64,000 nt of DNA from Mucilaginibacter sp. UR6-1 (GCF_020880975.1 NZ_JAJIWP010000002.1:372001-436000), one strand, 5' to 3'. Positions 17,071 through 25,734 are shown, counted from the stretch's first letter. Numbers and translations: made by a program. The notes: a model not told the origin generated them from the letters alone.

Positions 17071-17925
17071 TTAATGCTTATTACCAAAGCCAAATTCCTT
17101 ATAAGTGTTCGGCAGTTCGTTAGCGCTGCTAAAGGCAAAGCTGTATGATGTCCACCAGGTTTCAAAATCAGCATCCTTACCGGTTGCCGCAACATCCGTG
17201 CGTGTAGCGCGCAGCATATAAATACCCTCGCGGCTCAGTTTAAAAAATACCTGGCCTTTTGCATTCGATGATAGATTTTCAGGGTAAATAGTTCCTTTAG
17301 GTGTTTTTACATACAGTTTTAATGGGGCTGATTCCAGCGGCTTATTTTGAAAGTAAACAACAGCGGTAACATCATCACCGTAATTCATTTTATACGGATT
17401 GGTTTTAAGGATGATCTCAAACTCATCACCCACCAGCTTTTCATAAGCGTTGCCTGATGGTTTATCAACCATTACCAGTGTTTTTATGGAACGGTTATAT
17501 TTTTCGCGCACGTTCATAGTATGAAAGCTCTTGGCCTTTTTAACCGATTCTTCATTTCCGTCGGCCTCCAGGTGTTTCAGGAATGTTTCGCGGTCTATCT
17601 CCTGCGTTGCCGATTGGCTTAATTGAAGCAGGGCAAGGCCGCCATTTTCAACCTGGTAATCCTTAATGGTAACAACGGTATCATTAGCCACAGTGGTGAG
17701 CGGTATTTTTTTTGAACCCTCGTAAAGTGCGAATTTGGCATCTTTGGCTTCGGGGGTTTCGTAATCATCGTCGGTATTGGTTACATTGGCCTTGAACATA
17801 CGCACGCTCAGTTTATCGCCTTTGTGCAAAAAAAAGTTCTCGGCCAATAAGAAATCCTCATTGGTGGCAGCAGTAAAAACGGCTGCGATGAACAGGGCGG
17901 CTGTCAGCAGGTAAAAACGCTTCAT
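17071..17925 (-). CDS. Exported DUF4198-like protein
   Basis: A 284-residue secreted or periplasmic protein with an N-terminal signal (MKRFYLLTAALFIAAVFTA). The N-terminal HKGDKLSVRMFKAN region and the C-terminal immunoglobulin-like stretch (GDEFEIILKTNPYKMNYGDDVTAVVYFQNKPLESAPLKLY) fit the DUF4198/NikM-like beta-sandwich proteins, some of which are linked to metal uptake. No transporter is nearby. ATG at 17923-17925 is chosen over an upstream extension that has no signal-peptide character. Confidence 0.65.
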   Translation of the reverse strand: MKRFYLLTAALFIAAVFTAATNEDFLLAENFFLHKGDKLSVRMFKANVTNTDDDYETPEAKDAKFALYEGSKKIPLTTVANDTVVTIKDYQVENGGLALLQLSQSATQEIDRETFLKHLEADGNEESVKKAKSFHTMNVREKYNRSIKTLVMVDKPSGNAYEKLVGDEFEIILKTNPYKMNYGDDVTAVVYFQNKPLESAPLKLYVKTPKGTIYPENLSSNAKGQVFFKLSREGIYMLRATRTDVAATGKDADFETWWTSYSFAFSSANELPNTYKEFGFGNKH

Positions 17926-17948
17926 GGGTATAAATAGTGATGGAGTAC

Positions 17949-17956
17949 CAAACATA
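17949..17956 (-). promoter_or_regulatory. TAnnTTTG element upstream of the DUF4198 gene
   Basis: The minus strand reads TATGTTTG, an exact match to the -7 consensus, 23 bp before the ATG. No TTTG is seen about 20 bp upstream. Confidence 0.5.
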
Positions 17957-18096
17957 CAAAGTTTTAAAAACATCAGTAGTTTAGCAGGGTAATTTTTGCG
18001 TTATCGTTACAAAACTTACATTGCCGTGCCTTAACACGCCGAACAATTTATGCAAACTGCCGTTTGCTTTGTTTACATTTAATAAAATTTAGCCTT

Positions 18097-19299
18097 TTGA
18101 GTACGTATACTACCTTAATGATTTTATGCGGACTGGTGATATTTTCATACCTGTTCGATTTGATAGCCGGCAAAACCAAGTTGCCATCGGTGTTACTATT
18201 GCTTTTTTTGGGTATGGCCATTAGGCAGGTGGTGGTTTACTTTAACTGGATTACACCTGATTTTAATAAGATATTGCCCACCCTGGGTACGCTTGGCTTA
18301 ATACTTATTGTATTTGAAGGCGCGCTCGAACTTAAATACACACCCGAAAAAAATACGGTGATCAAACGGTCGTTCCTATCAGCATTATGTATATTGTTAG
18401 GTACAACAGCCATCATCACTACCATATTCTATTACATATCCGGGGCGGGTATTTACCGGTGCATCATCAATGCTATTCCGTTTTGCGTGGTCAGTTCGGC
18501 CATTGCAATACCCTCGGCATCGGGCTTGCCAAATGATAAAAAGGAGTTTATTATTTACGAATCATCATTCTCTGATATCCTCACCATCGTTTTCTTTAAC
18601 TTTATGCTGAGCAATAAGTACTTCAATTTTACAGCGTTCAGCAGTTTAGGGGGCGAGTTGTTGCTGATACTGTTCTTCGCGGTGGTATCGTGCCTGTTGC
18701 TGTTGTATCTTATCAAGAATATAACACATCACGTTAAATTCTTTCTTATCATATCCATCATCATCATGGTATATGCTATAGGGCAGTCATACCATTTATC
18801 GGCATTGATAGTTGTGCTGGCTTTTGGGTTGTTTTTAAATAATGCCAGCCAGATACGGTTTCCCTGGTTCCGCCACAATTTTTTGTACCCACAGTTGGGG
18901 CATGAGTTAAAACAGTTGCTGCAGCTATCAGCAGAGAGTGCCTTTTTAATGCGAACCTTCTTTTTTGTGCTGTTTGGGTTTACGATGAACATCAATCAGC
19001 TTAATGATGTAGGATTGCTGGTGTTGGGTGTGTTGGTGTTGATCGCTATTTATTTAGTACGATTTCTGTACATCAAACTGGTTTCAAAAACCGATATGAT
19101 GCCCGAACTGGTTTTGATACCCCGCGGGCTGATCAGTGTATTGCTTTTTTATAACCTGCCTCAAAAACTCCAACTACCGCAGATAGATACCGGCTTGTTG
19201 TTTATCGTTATCCTGTCAACCAGCGTGATCATGAGCCTGGGCTTGTTGGGTAGCCGCAAGTACAAAATTCCCGAAGGGCAGGAGTTTAATAACGTTTAA
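18097..19299 (+). CDS. Cation:proton antiporter (CPA family)
   Basis: Polytopic inner-membrane Na+ or K+/H+ exchanger of about 400 residues with eleven to twelve hydrophobic segments. Typical features are LILIVFEGALELK near residue 80 (helix 3-4), SSAIAIPSASGLP (about 145) and YESSFSDILTIVFF (about 165), which corresponds to the ion-binding aspartate helix. There is no cytoplasmic TrkA or UspA domain. ATG is lacking at the N-terminus; TTG at 18097 (MSTYTTLMILCG) is chosen, with ATG at 18118 possible. Ion specificity cannot be read. Confidence 0.83.
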   Translation: MSTYTTLMILCGLVIFSYLFDLIAGKTKLPSVLLLLFLGMAIRQVVVYFNWITPDFNKILPTLGTLGLILIVFEGALELKYTPEKNTVIKRSFLSALCILLGTTAIITTIFYYISGAGIYRCIINAIPFCVVSSAIAIPSASGLPNDKKEFIIYESSFSDILTIVFFNFMLSNKYFNFTAFSSLGGELLLILFFAVVSCLLLLYLIKNITHHVKFFLIISIIIMVYAIGQSYHLSALIVVLAFGLFLNNASQIRFPWFRHNFLYPQLGHELKQLLQLSAESAFLMRTFFFVLFGFTMNINQLNDVGLLVLGVLVLIAIYLVRFLYIKLVSKTDMMPELVLIPRGLISVLLFYNLPQKLQLPQIDTGLLFIVILSTSVIMSLGLLGSRKYKIPEGQEFNNV

Positions 19300-20004
19300 C
19301 TATGGCGTGGTGAGCGCTACCGGCAATATTTTGCCGTTAAAGAATTTATGCCCGGTCAGCGCAAAATCGGCAATGTACTTGCCCATCTCAAAAGCCATAA
19401 CAGGCGATTGATAACCCGGAAAAGCCTTCTCCAGCATCTCGGTCTGCGCCGAGCCCAAGGCCAGGCAGTTAACACTGATCTGCTGTTCGGCAAGCTCTTG
19501 CGCTAAACATTCGGTGAATACATGCAGGGCTGCCTTGCTGGCTGAATAGGCTGATAATCCGGCAAATTTAGCGCTGCCCTGGTAGCCGCCCATGCTGCCT
19601 ATGTTCACAATATGGCTTCCGGCAGGCATCACGCCTAATAGGGCTTGGGTAATGCGTACATGGCTCAGGTAATTGCTTTGCAGCATATCCACAAAGTCAA
19701 TTTCTTCGAGCTCCTGAAAAGGTTTATTGATCAATACCCCGGCATTGTTAATCAGGGCATCAACACGGTTATCCATGTGTGTGCCGATGAATTGCAGTAG
19801 CGCGGCCGGGTCATCACTAACCAGGTCAAAAACTATCGGGTACAAAACACAATCAGGGTTTATGCTGCGCGCTATCTCGAACAGGCGCTGCAGTTTATCC
19901 TGCGAACGGGCAATGGCCATCACCTTGTGCTTGCCCGATGTAATGAGTTCAATCACGGCTTCAAAGCCTACGCCACTGCTGGCACCGGTTATAATGATGT
20001 TCAT
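19300..20004 (-). CDS. SDR family oxidoreductase
   Basis: Classical short-chain dehydrogenase of 234 residues: cofactor motif ITGASSGVGFE, the NNAGVL segment, catalytic serine in NIGSMGG and YSASK with the catalytic tyrosine and lysine. Substrate unknown. The gene ends one base after the antiporter stop (convergent) and lies 11 bp downstream of the flippase-like gene, so these two minus-strand genes are probably one transcript. Confidence 0.88.
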   Translation of the reverse strand: MNIIITGASSGVGFEAVIELITSGKHKVMAIARSQDKLQRLFEIARSINPDCVLYPIVFDLVSDDPAALLQFIGTHMDNRVDALINNAGVLINKPFQELEEIDFVDMLQSNYLSHVRITQALLGVMPAGSHIVNIGSMGGYQGSAKFAGLSAYSASKAALHVFTECLAQELAEQQISVNCLALGSAQTEMLEKAFPGYQSPVMAFEMGKYIADFALTGHKFFNGKILPVALTTP

Positions 20005-20015
20005 GGTAGTAGTGG

Positions 20016-20966
20016 TTAGTTGGTAGCTGGTTTAACTTCTTCTTCTTCGTGTTCTTCAATGCCTGGTAAACCTTCTTCCAATCTACTGGTACGTATTACA
20101 TAGTAAACGCCTGTAAGCGCCACCAGCAGCGAAATAATGTAGAATGATATACTTAAAAATACAGCCAGGCCAACATCCATGTTAAAAATGCCTGATAGCT
20201 GTGTGAAGATGGTTTCGCGCGCGCCTGCGCCGCCGATGGTGATGGGCACTACCGCCGCCAATGCCGATACCAGGAATGATAGCAGGTATGGCGCGAACTT
20301 ACCATCAAAATCCTGACCTAAAAGCACAAAGATGATACACAGCACCTGCAAGCCTTGTACCAGTACAGCCTTAGCATGTGCCTGGAAAAAGTATTTAGTG
20401 TATTCGCGAAAGAATTTATAAGCCACGAAGTAATACACTGCCGATCCGGCTAAAAATATACCCCCTGGTATGGCTAAATGCACATCAATCTGGGGGATGA
20501 AAATAATAAGCGCGCAAATAATAAAACCGATGGCCCATAACCCGCTCAGCCTGTCAAACAATATGGCCCAGAACATTTTTTTTCCCGGTAGTTTATAGCG
20601 TTTGTTCAGCAGCCATATTTTGTAGCCATCGCCGCCAATACCGCCCGGAAGCAAAAAGTTATAAAACATACCAAGCATGTACAGGCGCATATTAAAACGC
20701 GGGTCAAGCCGCAGGTTTATCGATTTAAAAAAGCTCAATAACCGCCATGCCGAAACTACCATGGAGCCAAAAAATGTTATCAGCGCCACGGCCATCCACC
20801 AATAGTTGGCGTGTAACAGCCTGTACTTCACCTTTTCGATAGGCACTTTGCTGAATACATAGTACAGCAGTGCCGAGGTAACAGCTATTTTTAGTATCAG
20901 CTTTGCGGCATCCCACAATTTTTGTTTCCCGGTTTTAGGCTCCGGGGCATCGGGCATATTTGTCAT
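20016..20966 (-). CDS. Lysylphosphatidylglycerol synthetase TM-domain/flippase-like membrane protein
   Basis: A 316-residue integral membrane protein of the UPF0104/LPG_synthase_TM family (AglD/MprF N-terminal-like). It has about eight hydrophobic segments and the family signature FLLPGGIGGDGYKIWLL (about residue 115) and VVPITIGGAGARETIF (about 235). Some relatives flip lipids or take part in glycosylation, but function here is open. The C-terminus is acidic (EGLPGIEEHEEEEV). Confidence 0.82.
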   Translation of the reverse strand: MTNMPDAPEPKTGKQKLWDAAKLILKIAVTSALLYYVFSKVPIEKVKYRLLHANYWWMAVALITFFGSMVVSAWRLLSFFKSINLRLDPRFNMRLYMLGMFYNFLLPGGIGGDGYKIWLLNKRYKLPGKKMFWAILFDRLSGLWAIGFIICALIIFIPQIDVHLAIPGGIFLAGSAVYYFVAYKFFREYTKYFFQAHAKAVLVQGLQVLCIIFVLLGQDFDGKFAPYLLSFLVSALAAVVPITIGGAGARETIFTQLSGIFNMDVGLAVFLSISFYIISLLVALTGVYYVIRTSRLEEGLPGIEEHEEEEVKPATN

Positions 20967-21040
20967 TACCGCAAAGCTAATAAAATCAGTACATTTTGTC
21001 CGGCATATTCCTGATAGGGGTATAACATTTAGGCCTGGTT

Positions 21041-21076
21041 TTTGACATACAGGTTAACATTAAAACCGTATTTTTG
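21041..21076 (+). promoter_or_regulatory. Promoter of the aguB-aguA operon
   Basis: TTTG at 21041-21044 and TATTTTTG at 21069-21076 form a Bacteroidota -33/-7 pair with a 24-bp gap, slightly long. The -7 box lies 16 bp before the aguB ATG. Confidence 0.6.
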
Positions 21077-21092
21077 CGCAAAATTTAAAGGG

Positions 21093-21962
21093 ATGAGCAA
21101 AGTTAAAGTTGGTATTGTACAAATGAGTTGTGTTGCCGATAAGCAGCAGAACCTTGAAAAAGCTATTGTTAAAGTGCGTGAGGCCGCGGCCAAAGGTGCC
21201 CAGATAGTTTGTTTACAGGAACTTTTTACATCACTGTATTTTTGTGATGTAGAGGATTACGACAATTTTAAACTGGCCGAGGCTATCCCCGGCCCTTCAA
21301 CCGAGGCTATTTCGGCTGTTGCCGCTGAGCTGAATGTGGTGGTTATCGCTTCACTATTCGAGAAACGCGCGCAGGGTGTTTACCACAATACCACCGCCGT
21401 TATTGATGCTGATGGTGCTTATCTGGGTAAATACCGCAAAATGCACATTCCGGATGATCCGGGTTTTTACGAGAAATTCTACTTTACCCCGGGCGACCTG
21501 GGTTATAAAGTATTCAATACAAAATATGCCAAAATAGGCGTGCTCATCTGCTGGGATCAATGGTACCCTGAAGCTGCCCGTATTACCTCATTAATGGGTG
21601 CCGAAATACTGTTTTACCCAACCGCTATCGGCTGGGCAACCACACAGGATGAGGCAACCAATACCGAGCAGTATAACGCATGGCAAACCATACAACGCTC
21701 GCACTCGGTAGCTAACGGTGTACACGTGGTAAGCGTGAACAGGGTAGGCGAAGAGGCCGGATTGAAATTCTGGGGCGGCTCATTCGTATCAAACCCATTT
21801 GGTTCAGTGCTTTACCAGGCATCACACCAGGACGAAGAAGTGACCGTACATGAGCTTGACCTCGACAAATCCGACTATTACCGCAGCCATTGGCCATTCC
21901 TGCGCGACAGGAGGATCGAAACCTATCAGCCGATAACAAAAAGACTTATTGACGAGGATTAA
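21093..21962 (+). CDS. aguB: N-carbamoylputrescine amidase
   Basis: Nitrilase-superfamily enzyme that hydrolyses N-carbamoylputrescine to putrescine, CO2 and ammonia. The 289-residue product has the Glu-Lys-Cys triad: LQELFTSLYF (about residue 43), YRKMHIPDDPGFYEK (about 117) and GVLICWDQWYPEAAR (about 155). The aromatic-rich GFYEKFYFTPGD is characteristic of this branch. The ATG at 21093 gives MSKVKVGIVQMSC. The partner agmatine deiminase follows, separated by an inserted element. Confidence 0.94.
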   Translation: MSKVKVGIVQMSCVADKQQNLEKAIVKVREAAAKGAQIVCLQELFTSLYFCDVEDYDNFKLAEAIPGPSTEAISAVAAELNVVVIASLFEKRAQGVYHNTTAVIDADGAYLGKYRKMHIPDDPGFYEKFYFTPGDLGYKVFNTKYAKIGVLICWDQWYPEAARITSLMGAEILFYPTAIGWATTQDEATNTEQYNAWQTIQRSHSVANGVHVVSVNRVGEEAGLKFWGGSFVSNPFGSVLYQASHQDEEVTVHELDLDKSDYYRSHWPFLRDRRIETYQPITKRLIDED

Positions 21963-21965
21963 TTT

Positions 21966-22425
21966 AGTCCGAAAGTCGGTAAGTCCGGAAGTCCGAAAGT
22001 GAAAAGAAAATAGAAGGTATGGCTTTTAAATTCGAGAAATTGATCGTTTGGCAAAAGGTTGTTGAGTTATCTGCCAACATACATGATCTATGTAAAGGGT
22101 TCCCAAAGGATGAATTATTTATTTTAACCGGACAGATCAAAAGAGCTGCTGATTCAGTTTCTTTAAATATCGCTGAGGGATCAACAGGGCAATCAAATGC
22201 GGAGTTTAATAAATTTTTAGGTTACGCACTGCGTTCAAATATTGAGGTTGTAGGCGCGTTGTATCTGGCTCGAACAAGAAAATTGATAAACGATCTGGAG
22301 TTTTCAAAACTGTATCAGCACTGCGAGGAAATATTAGTTATGTTAAACTCGCTGCGTAATTCTTTAAATAATGATAAATAGAGATATAAATCTTCCGGAC
22401 TTCCGGACTTCCGGACTTTCGGACT
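21966..22425. mobile_element. IVS-like element: four-helix-bundle gene between inverted 8-bp arrays
   Basis: Left arm 21966-22000 reads AGTCCGAA, AGTCGGTA, AGTCCGGA, AGTCCGAA, AGT. The minus strand of 22391-22425 reads AGTCCGAA, AGTCCGGA, AGTCCGGA, AGTCCGGA, AGA. By my count 31 of 35 positions are complementary, so the transcript could form a long stem closing over the enclosed gene. The element splits the aguB-aguA operon and its right arm lies inside the aguA reading frame. The architecture recalls 23S rRNA intervening sequences. Mobility is inferred. Confidence 0.6.
22019..22381 (+). CDS. Four-helix-bundle protein (S23 rRNA intervening-sequence family)
   Basis: A 120-residue all-helical protein of the family of proteins encoded in 23S rRNA intervening sequences, also related to the Avd accessory proteins of diversity-generating retroelements. 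Typical are FEKLIVWQKVVELSANIH at the N-terminus, LTGQIKRAADSVSLNIAEGST (about residues 40-60) and the LGYALRSNIEVVGALYLAR helix. It forms basic pentamers in characterised relatives; biochemical role unknown. No rRNA gene or reverse transcriptase is nearby. The gene overlaps the aguA ATG by 11 bp. Confidence 0.9.
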   Translation: MAFKFEKLIVWQKVVELSANIHDLCKGFPKDELFILTGQIKRAADSVSLNIAEGSTGQSNAEFNKFLGYALRSNIEVVGALYLARTRKLINDLEFSKLYQHCEEILVMLNSLRNSLNNDK

Positions 22426-23453
22426 CGCTGAAAGGCTTCCACTTCCCTGCCGAATGGGCCCCGCATGTGGCTACCTGGCTTAGCTGGCCGCATAAGGAAG
22501 CATCATGGCCGGGTAAGATACAGATGATATACCGCCGCTATTGCGAATTTATAAAGGAGATCGCCGTAGGGGAGTTTGTGCGCATCAACGTGGTGAATAA
22601 GGAGATGGAAGCCTTTGCTCAGCAGCAGCTTACTTTGGTAGGGGCTGACCTGAGCAAGATCGAGTTCTTTGAATTCCCTACCAACGATGCCTGGTGCCGT
22701 GATCATGGTCCGGCGTTTTTGATCAATCCCGAAACCAAACAAAAGTTAGTGGTTGATTGGGGCTACAATGCTTGGGGCGATAAATATCCTCCGTATGACC
22801 TGGATGATGTGATACCAACCCGCATTGCCGAATATTATGATCTGCCGGTTTATCATCCCGGAATTGTGATGGAAGGCGGCTCGGTTGATTTTAACGGCAA
22901 GGGCACGGTGCTTACTACAACAGCCTGCCTGTTAAATAAAAACCGTAACCCGCATTTAAACCAGCAGCAAATTGAAGGCTATTTGCAAAACTACTACGGC
23001 GTTGAGCAGGTACTTTGGCTGGGCGATGGTATTATTGGTGACGACACCGATGGGCACATTGATGATATTACCCGTTTTGTGAACGAGGATACCGTAGTTA
23101 CCGTTGTTGAAGAAAATAAGAACGACGAGAACTACCATATTTTACAGGAAAACATGCAATCGCTTAAAACCATGCGCCTGATCAATGGCAAGCAGTTAAA
23201 TATTGTTGAACTGCCCATGCCTGATCCGGTGATATATGACGATCAGCGCCTGCCTGCATCATACGCCAACTTTTATATTGGCAATGCCGCTGTAGTAGTA
23301 CCAACCTACCGATGCACCAATGATGATAAGGCTTTAGATATATTAACGCAATGCTTCCCCGACCGCAAGGTGGTAGGTGTCGACTCAACCGACATTATCT
23401 GGGGTTTGGGCAGCTTTCATTGCCTGAGCCAGCAGGAGCCGGAAATAGTATAA
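22371..23453 (+). CDS. aguA: Agmatine deiminase
   Basis: Hydrolyses agmatine to N-carbamoylputrescine and ammonia, the step before AguB. The 360-residue guanidine-modifying enzyme has FPAEWAPHVATWLSWPH at the start of the conserved core, FPTNDAWCRDHGPAF (about residue 100), the DDTDGHIDDITRF histidine-aspartate segment (about 222) and the catalytic Cys351 in GLGSFHC. The first about 19 residues are atypical: residues 8-18 (LPDFRTSGLSD) are encoded by the right repeat arm, so the native start was probably displaced by the insertion. Confidence 0.95.
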   Translation: MINRDINLPDFRTSGLSDSLKGFHFPAEWAPHVATWLSWPHKEASWPGKIQMIYRRYCEFIKEIAVGEFVRINVVNKEMEAFAQQQLTLVGADLSKIEFFEFPTNDAWCRDHGPAFLINPETKQKLVVDWGYNAWGDKYPPYDLDDVIPTRIAEYYDLPVYHPGIVMEGGSVDFNGKGTVLTTTACLLNKNRNPHLNQQQIEGYLQNYYGVEQVLWLGDGIIGDDTDGHIDDITRFVNEDTVVTVVEENKNDENYHILQENMQSLKTMRLINGKQLNIVELPMPDPVIYDDQRLPASYANFYIGNAAVVVPTYRCTNDDKALDILTQCFPDRKVVGVDSTDIIWGLGSFHCLSQQEPEIV

Positions 23454-23456
23454 ATG

Positions 23457-23489
23457 AATGAGGCTGTGACTGAAACAGCCTCATTTTAA
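23457..23489 (+). terminator. Terminator after aguA
   Basis: An 11-bp perfect stem (AATGAGGCTGT at 23457-23467 with its complement at 23475-23485) followed by TTTTAATAA. Confidence 0.8.
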
Positions 23490-23630
23490 TAACTTTCTAA
23501 TAAGTACTGCCAAAAGTACTGTCTTTTAAAACTACTTTACTCTAAACAGCTCTAATCGGATTTCCTTAAAAACCAGAGGTATGGCCTGAACGTAATTGAA
23601 AGCAACATCTACCAAGTTGTTTAACATTAC

Positions 23631-23972
23631 GTGAAAGCGAAGCTGTACCATAGGGCCATTTATCTGCGTATTGCCACCGGCATGTTGTTTGTCCTGTTGA
23701 TAGGATTTAAAACGGTGTTGCCCGTGTTCATCGCGTCAATGTATGCCGATAAGGAATTTGCTACCAACGCCGATGAAGATGGTGGTGAGAAAAAAGCCGA
23801 GAGCGCCTTTCCGCACGAAAAAGAATTTACACGCCCCTCAAATTATATCTCCAATAATGTTTTTTGGGATAGTTATATTGAACATTGTACTATCTACAAA
23901 GGCAGTTATCAATCATCGTATTACCAAAAGATCACTATTCCGCCTCCTGATAGTGCTCCTCATTATTGCTAA
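23631..23972 (+). CDS. Small single-pass membrane protein, unknown
   Basis: A 113-residue frame from GTG at 23631, not recognised as a named family. It begins with a basic stretch (KAKLYHRAIYLRIATG), then one hydrophobic segment (MLFVLLIGFKTVLPVFIASMY, about residues 18-38), an acidic linker (ADEDGGEKKAE) and a polar tail with proline residues. Such a layout fits a small envelope protein. It starts 140 bp after the aguA terminator and precedes the DUF4394 gene. An overlapping frame is less protein-like. Whether it is expressed is uncertain. Confidence 0.45.
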   Translation: MKAKLYHRAIYLRIATGMLFVLLIGFKTVLPVFIASMYADKEFATNADEDGGEKKAESAFPHEKEFTRPSNYISNNVFWDSYIEHCTIYKGSYQSSYYQKITIPPPDSAPHYC

Positions 23973-24032
23973 ACAAGCTTAACCACGGCATATCGCCGTA
24001 TTGTATTTACTTATAATCTATCTTTTTAAAAA

Positions 24033-25568
24033 ATGAAAACATTTAACCTTTCTGTGCAAAGGCTGGCTATGTTATGCGCCGCCGCAATTTTATTGATCAC
24101 CACGTCGTGCTCTAAGGATAACGATATTGATAATTCTATTGAGGGCTCAATAACAGGCCCAGACATGGCGGTATATGCTTTAACATCAAACAATACCCTG
24201 GTGAGTTTTAATGCTAAAAATCCATCATCAGCCACCAAAACAACCAGTATTACCGGTTTACAAAGCAATGAAACTATTTTAGGAATTGATTTCAGGCCTG
24301 CTACCGGTGAGCTTTACGGCTTAGGCAGCAGCAGCCGGATTTATGTAATCAACACGCAAAGCGGCTCGGCACGTGCTATAGGTGCTGGAGCCTTTACACC
24401 AGCTATAAACGGTACTGCCGTAGGTTTTGATTTTAACCCAACGGTTGACAGGATCCGTTTGGTTACTTCAAGCGGGCAAAACCTGCGCCTGCACCCTGAA
24501 ACAGGCGTGGTTGCTTTTACGGATGGTGTGCTTAACGGCGCAGCCAACGCGAGTGTTACTGCCGCTGCCTATACCCAAAATAAGGCCGGTGTAACCACTA
24601 CCGAGCTTTTTGTAATAGATGTTGCCAACGACAAGCTTTATAAACAAGATCCGCCTAATGACGGTAAACTTGTTGAAATAGGCAGCCTTGGCGTTAACGT
24701 TGAGCAAGCCGGTGGTTTTGATATCAGTCCGGATGGAAAGGCTGCGCTGGCCGCGTTAGCCGTAGGAGGTAAAACCAGCTTGTACAGCATTAACACTACT
24801 ACAGGCAAGGCTACCAAAATACAAAATGATTTTGCAGGCACTGTAACAGGCCTGGCCATACCTACCGAGCCGGTAGCTTATGCCGTAAATGAAGCCAATG
24901 AACTGGTGATATTTAACCCAATGAGCCCGAGCCCGGTGGTTAAACCCATAAGCGGCATAGCCGGCGGCGAGAATATTCTGGGTATTGATTTTCGCCCGGT
25001 TAACGGGCAGTTATATGCTTTGGGCAGTTCAAGCAGGTTGTACACCATCAATACATCATCGGGCGCAGCAACCGCGGTTGGTGTAGCACCTTTTGCTACC
25101 TTACTTTCGGGCACACAGTTCGGGTTTGACTTTAACCCTACGGTTGACCGTATCCGTGTGGTAAGCAACACCGGCCAAAACCTGCGACTGAACCCTGATA
25201 ATGGTCTTTTGGCTTTTGTTGACGGGCAGTTATCTCCGGGCAGCCCATCAGTTACCGCCGCGGCATATACCAATAATTTTGCCGGTGCAACCTCAACAGT
25301 GCTTTTTGATATCGATACACAAAATAATACCCTGTACAGGCAGGACCCGCCAAATGATGGTACGCTGGTTAGCGTTGGCGCATTAGGCGTAACCGCTACC
25401 GCTACAAACGGGTTTGATATTGGCAGCACCAGCGGCACAGCTTATGCTTTACTTAATGTAGGTGGTACCACTAAAGTATACACCATTAACCTAACCACCG
25501 GCGCGGCAACCGCGGGCGCAACGGTTACAGGTAATTTTAAAGCATTTACTTTAGGTTTAGGATTTTAA
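24033..25568 (+). CDS. DUF4394 lipoprotein with two tandem copies of the domain
   Basis: Exported lipoprotein: signal peptide with lipobox ITTSC (Cys26). The mature part consists of two DUF4394 units, about residues 45-280 and 283-511, each with LGIDFRP, a LYxLGSSSRxYxINT strand, FGFDFNPTVDRIRxV, GQNLRL and LYxQDPPNDG. This looks like a beta-propeller made from repeated strands. Function of DUF4394 is unknown; relatives occur as cell-surface proteins. It ends before a very strong terminator. Confidence 0.9.
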   Translation: MKTFNLSVQRLAMLCAAAILLITTSCSKDNDIDNSIEGSITGPDMAVYALTSNNTLVSFNAKNPSSATKTTSITGLQSNETILGIDFRPATGELYGLGSSSRIYVINTQSGSARAIGAGAFTPAINGTAVGFDFNPTVDRIRLVTSSGQNLRLHPETGVVAFTDGVLNGAANASVTAAAYTQNKAGVTTTELFVIDVANDKLYKQDPPNDGKLVEIGSLGVNVEQAGGFDISPDGKAALAALAVGGKTSLYSINTTTGKATKIQNDFAGTVTGLAIPTEPVAYAVNEANELVIFNPMSPSPVVKPISGIAGGENILGIDFRPVNGQLYALGSSSRLYTINTSSGAATAVGVAPFATLLSGTQFGFDFNPTVDRIRVVSNTGQNLRLNPDNGLLAFVDGQLSPGSPSVTAAAYTNNFAGATSTVLFDIDTQNNTLYRQDPPNDGTLVSVGALGVTATATNGFDIGSTSGTAYALLNVGGTTKVYTINLTTGAATAGATVTGNFKAFTLGLGF

Positions 25569-25583
25569 TTGAAATTGCCATAA

Positions 25584-25625
25584 ACGTAAAACGCCGGGTA
25601 GTATTCACTACCCGGCGTTTTACGT
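25584..25625. terminator. Strong bidirectional terminator between the DUF4394 gene and glyS
   Basis: A 19-bp perfect stem (25584-25602 with 25607-25625; core GCCGGGTAGT) and a 4-base ATTC loop, flanked by A-rich and T-rich sides. It can serve the plus-strand gene and perhaps the convergent glyS transcript. Confidence 0.85.
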
Positions 25626-25640
25626 TTTATATCACAACCA

Positions 25641-25723
25641 CGTCATTGCGAGGTACGAAGCAATCCCTGAGTGATTTGCTTGAACAATATTCTAAAGAGA
25701 TTGCTTCGTACCTCGCAATGACG
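25641..25723. mobile_element. MITE-like element with 25-bp perfect terminal inverted repeats
   Basis: An 83-bp sequence whose ends 25641-25665 and 25699-25723 are perfect inverted copies (beginning CGTCATTGCGAGGTACGAAG), with a 33-bp interior that carries no gene. The same end sequence is a recurrent intergenic repeat in several bacterial groups, from general knowledge. Mobility has not been shown. Confidence 0.75.
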
Positions 25724-25734
25724 TGTTTGTCTTG

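Noticed and set aside
21966..22425. Diversity-generating retroelement (Avd-like protein)
   Set aside because: The protein family is related to Avd, but there is no reverse transcriptase, template repeat or variable gene nearby.
24878..25438. Minus-strand frame of 186 codons inside the DUF4394 gene
   Set aside because: Long antisense frame that mirrors the repeated propeller strands of the real gene.
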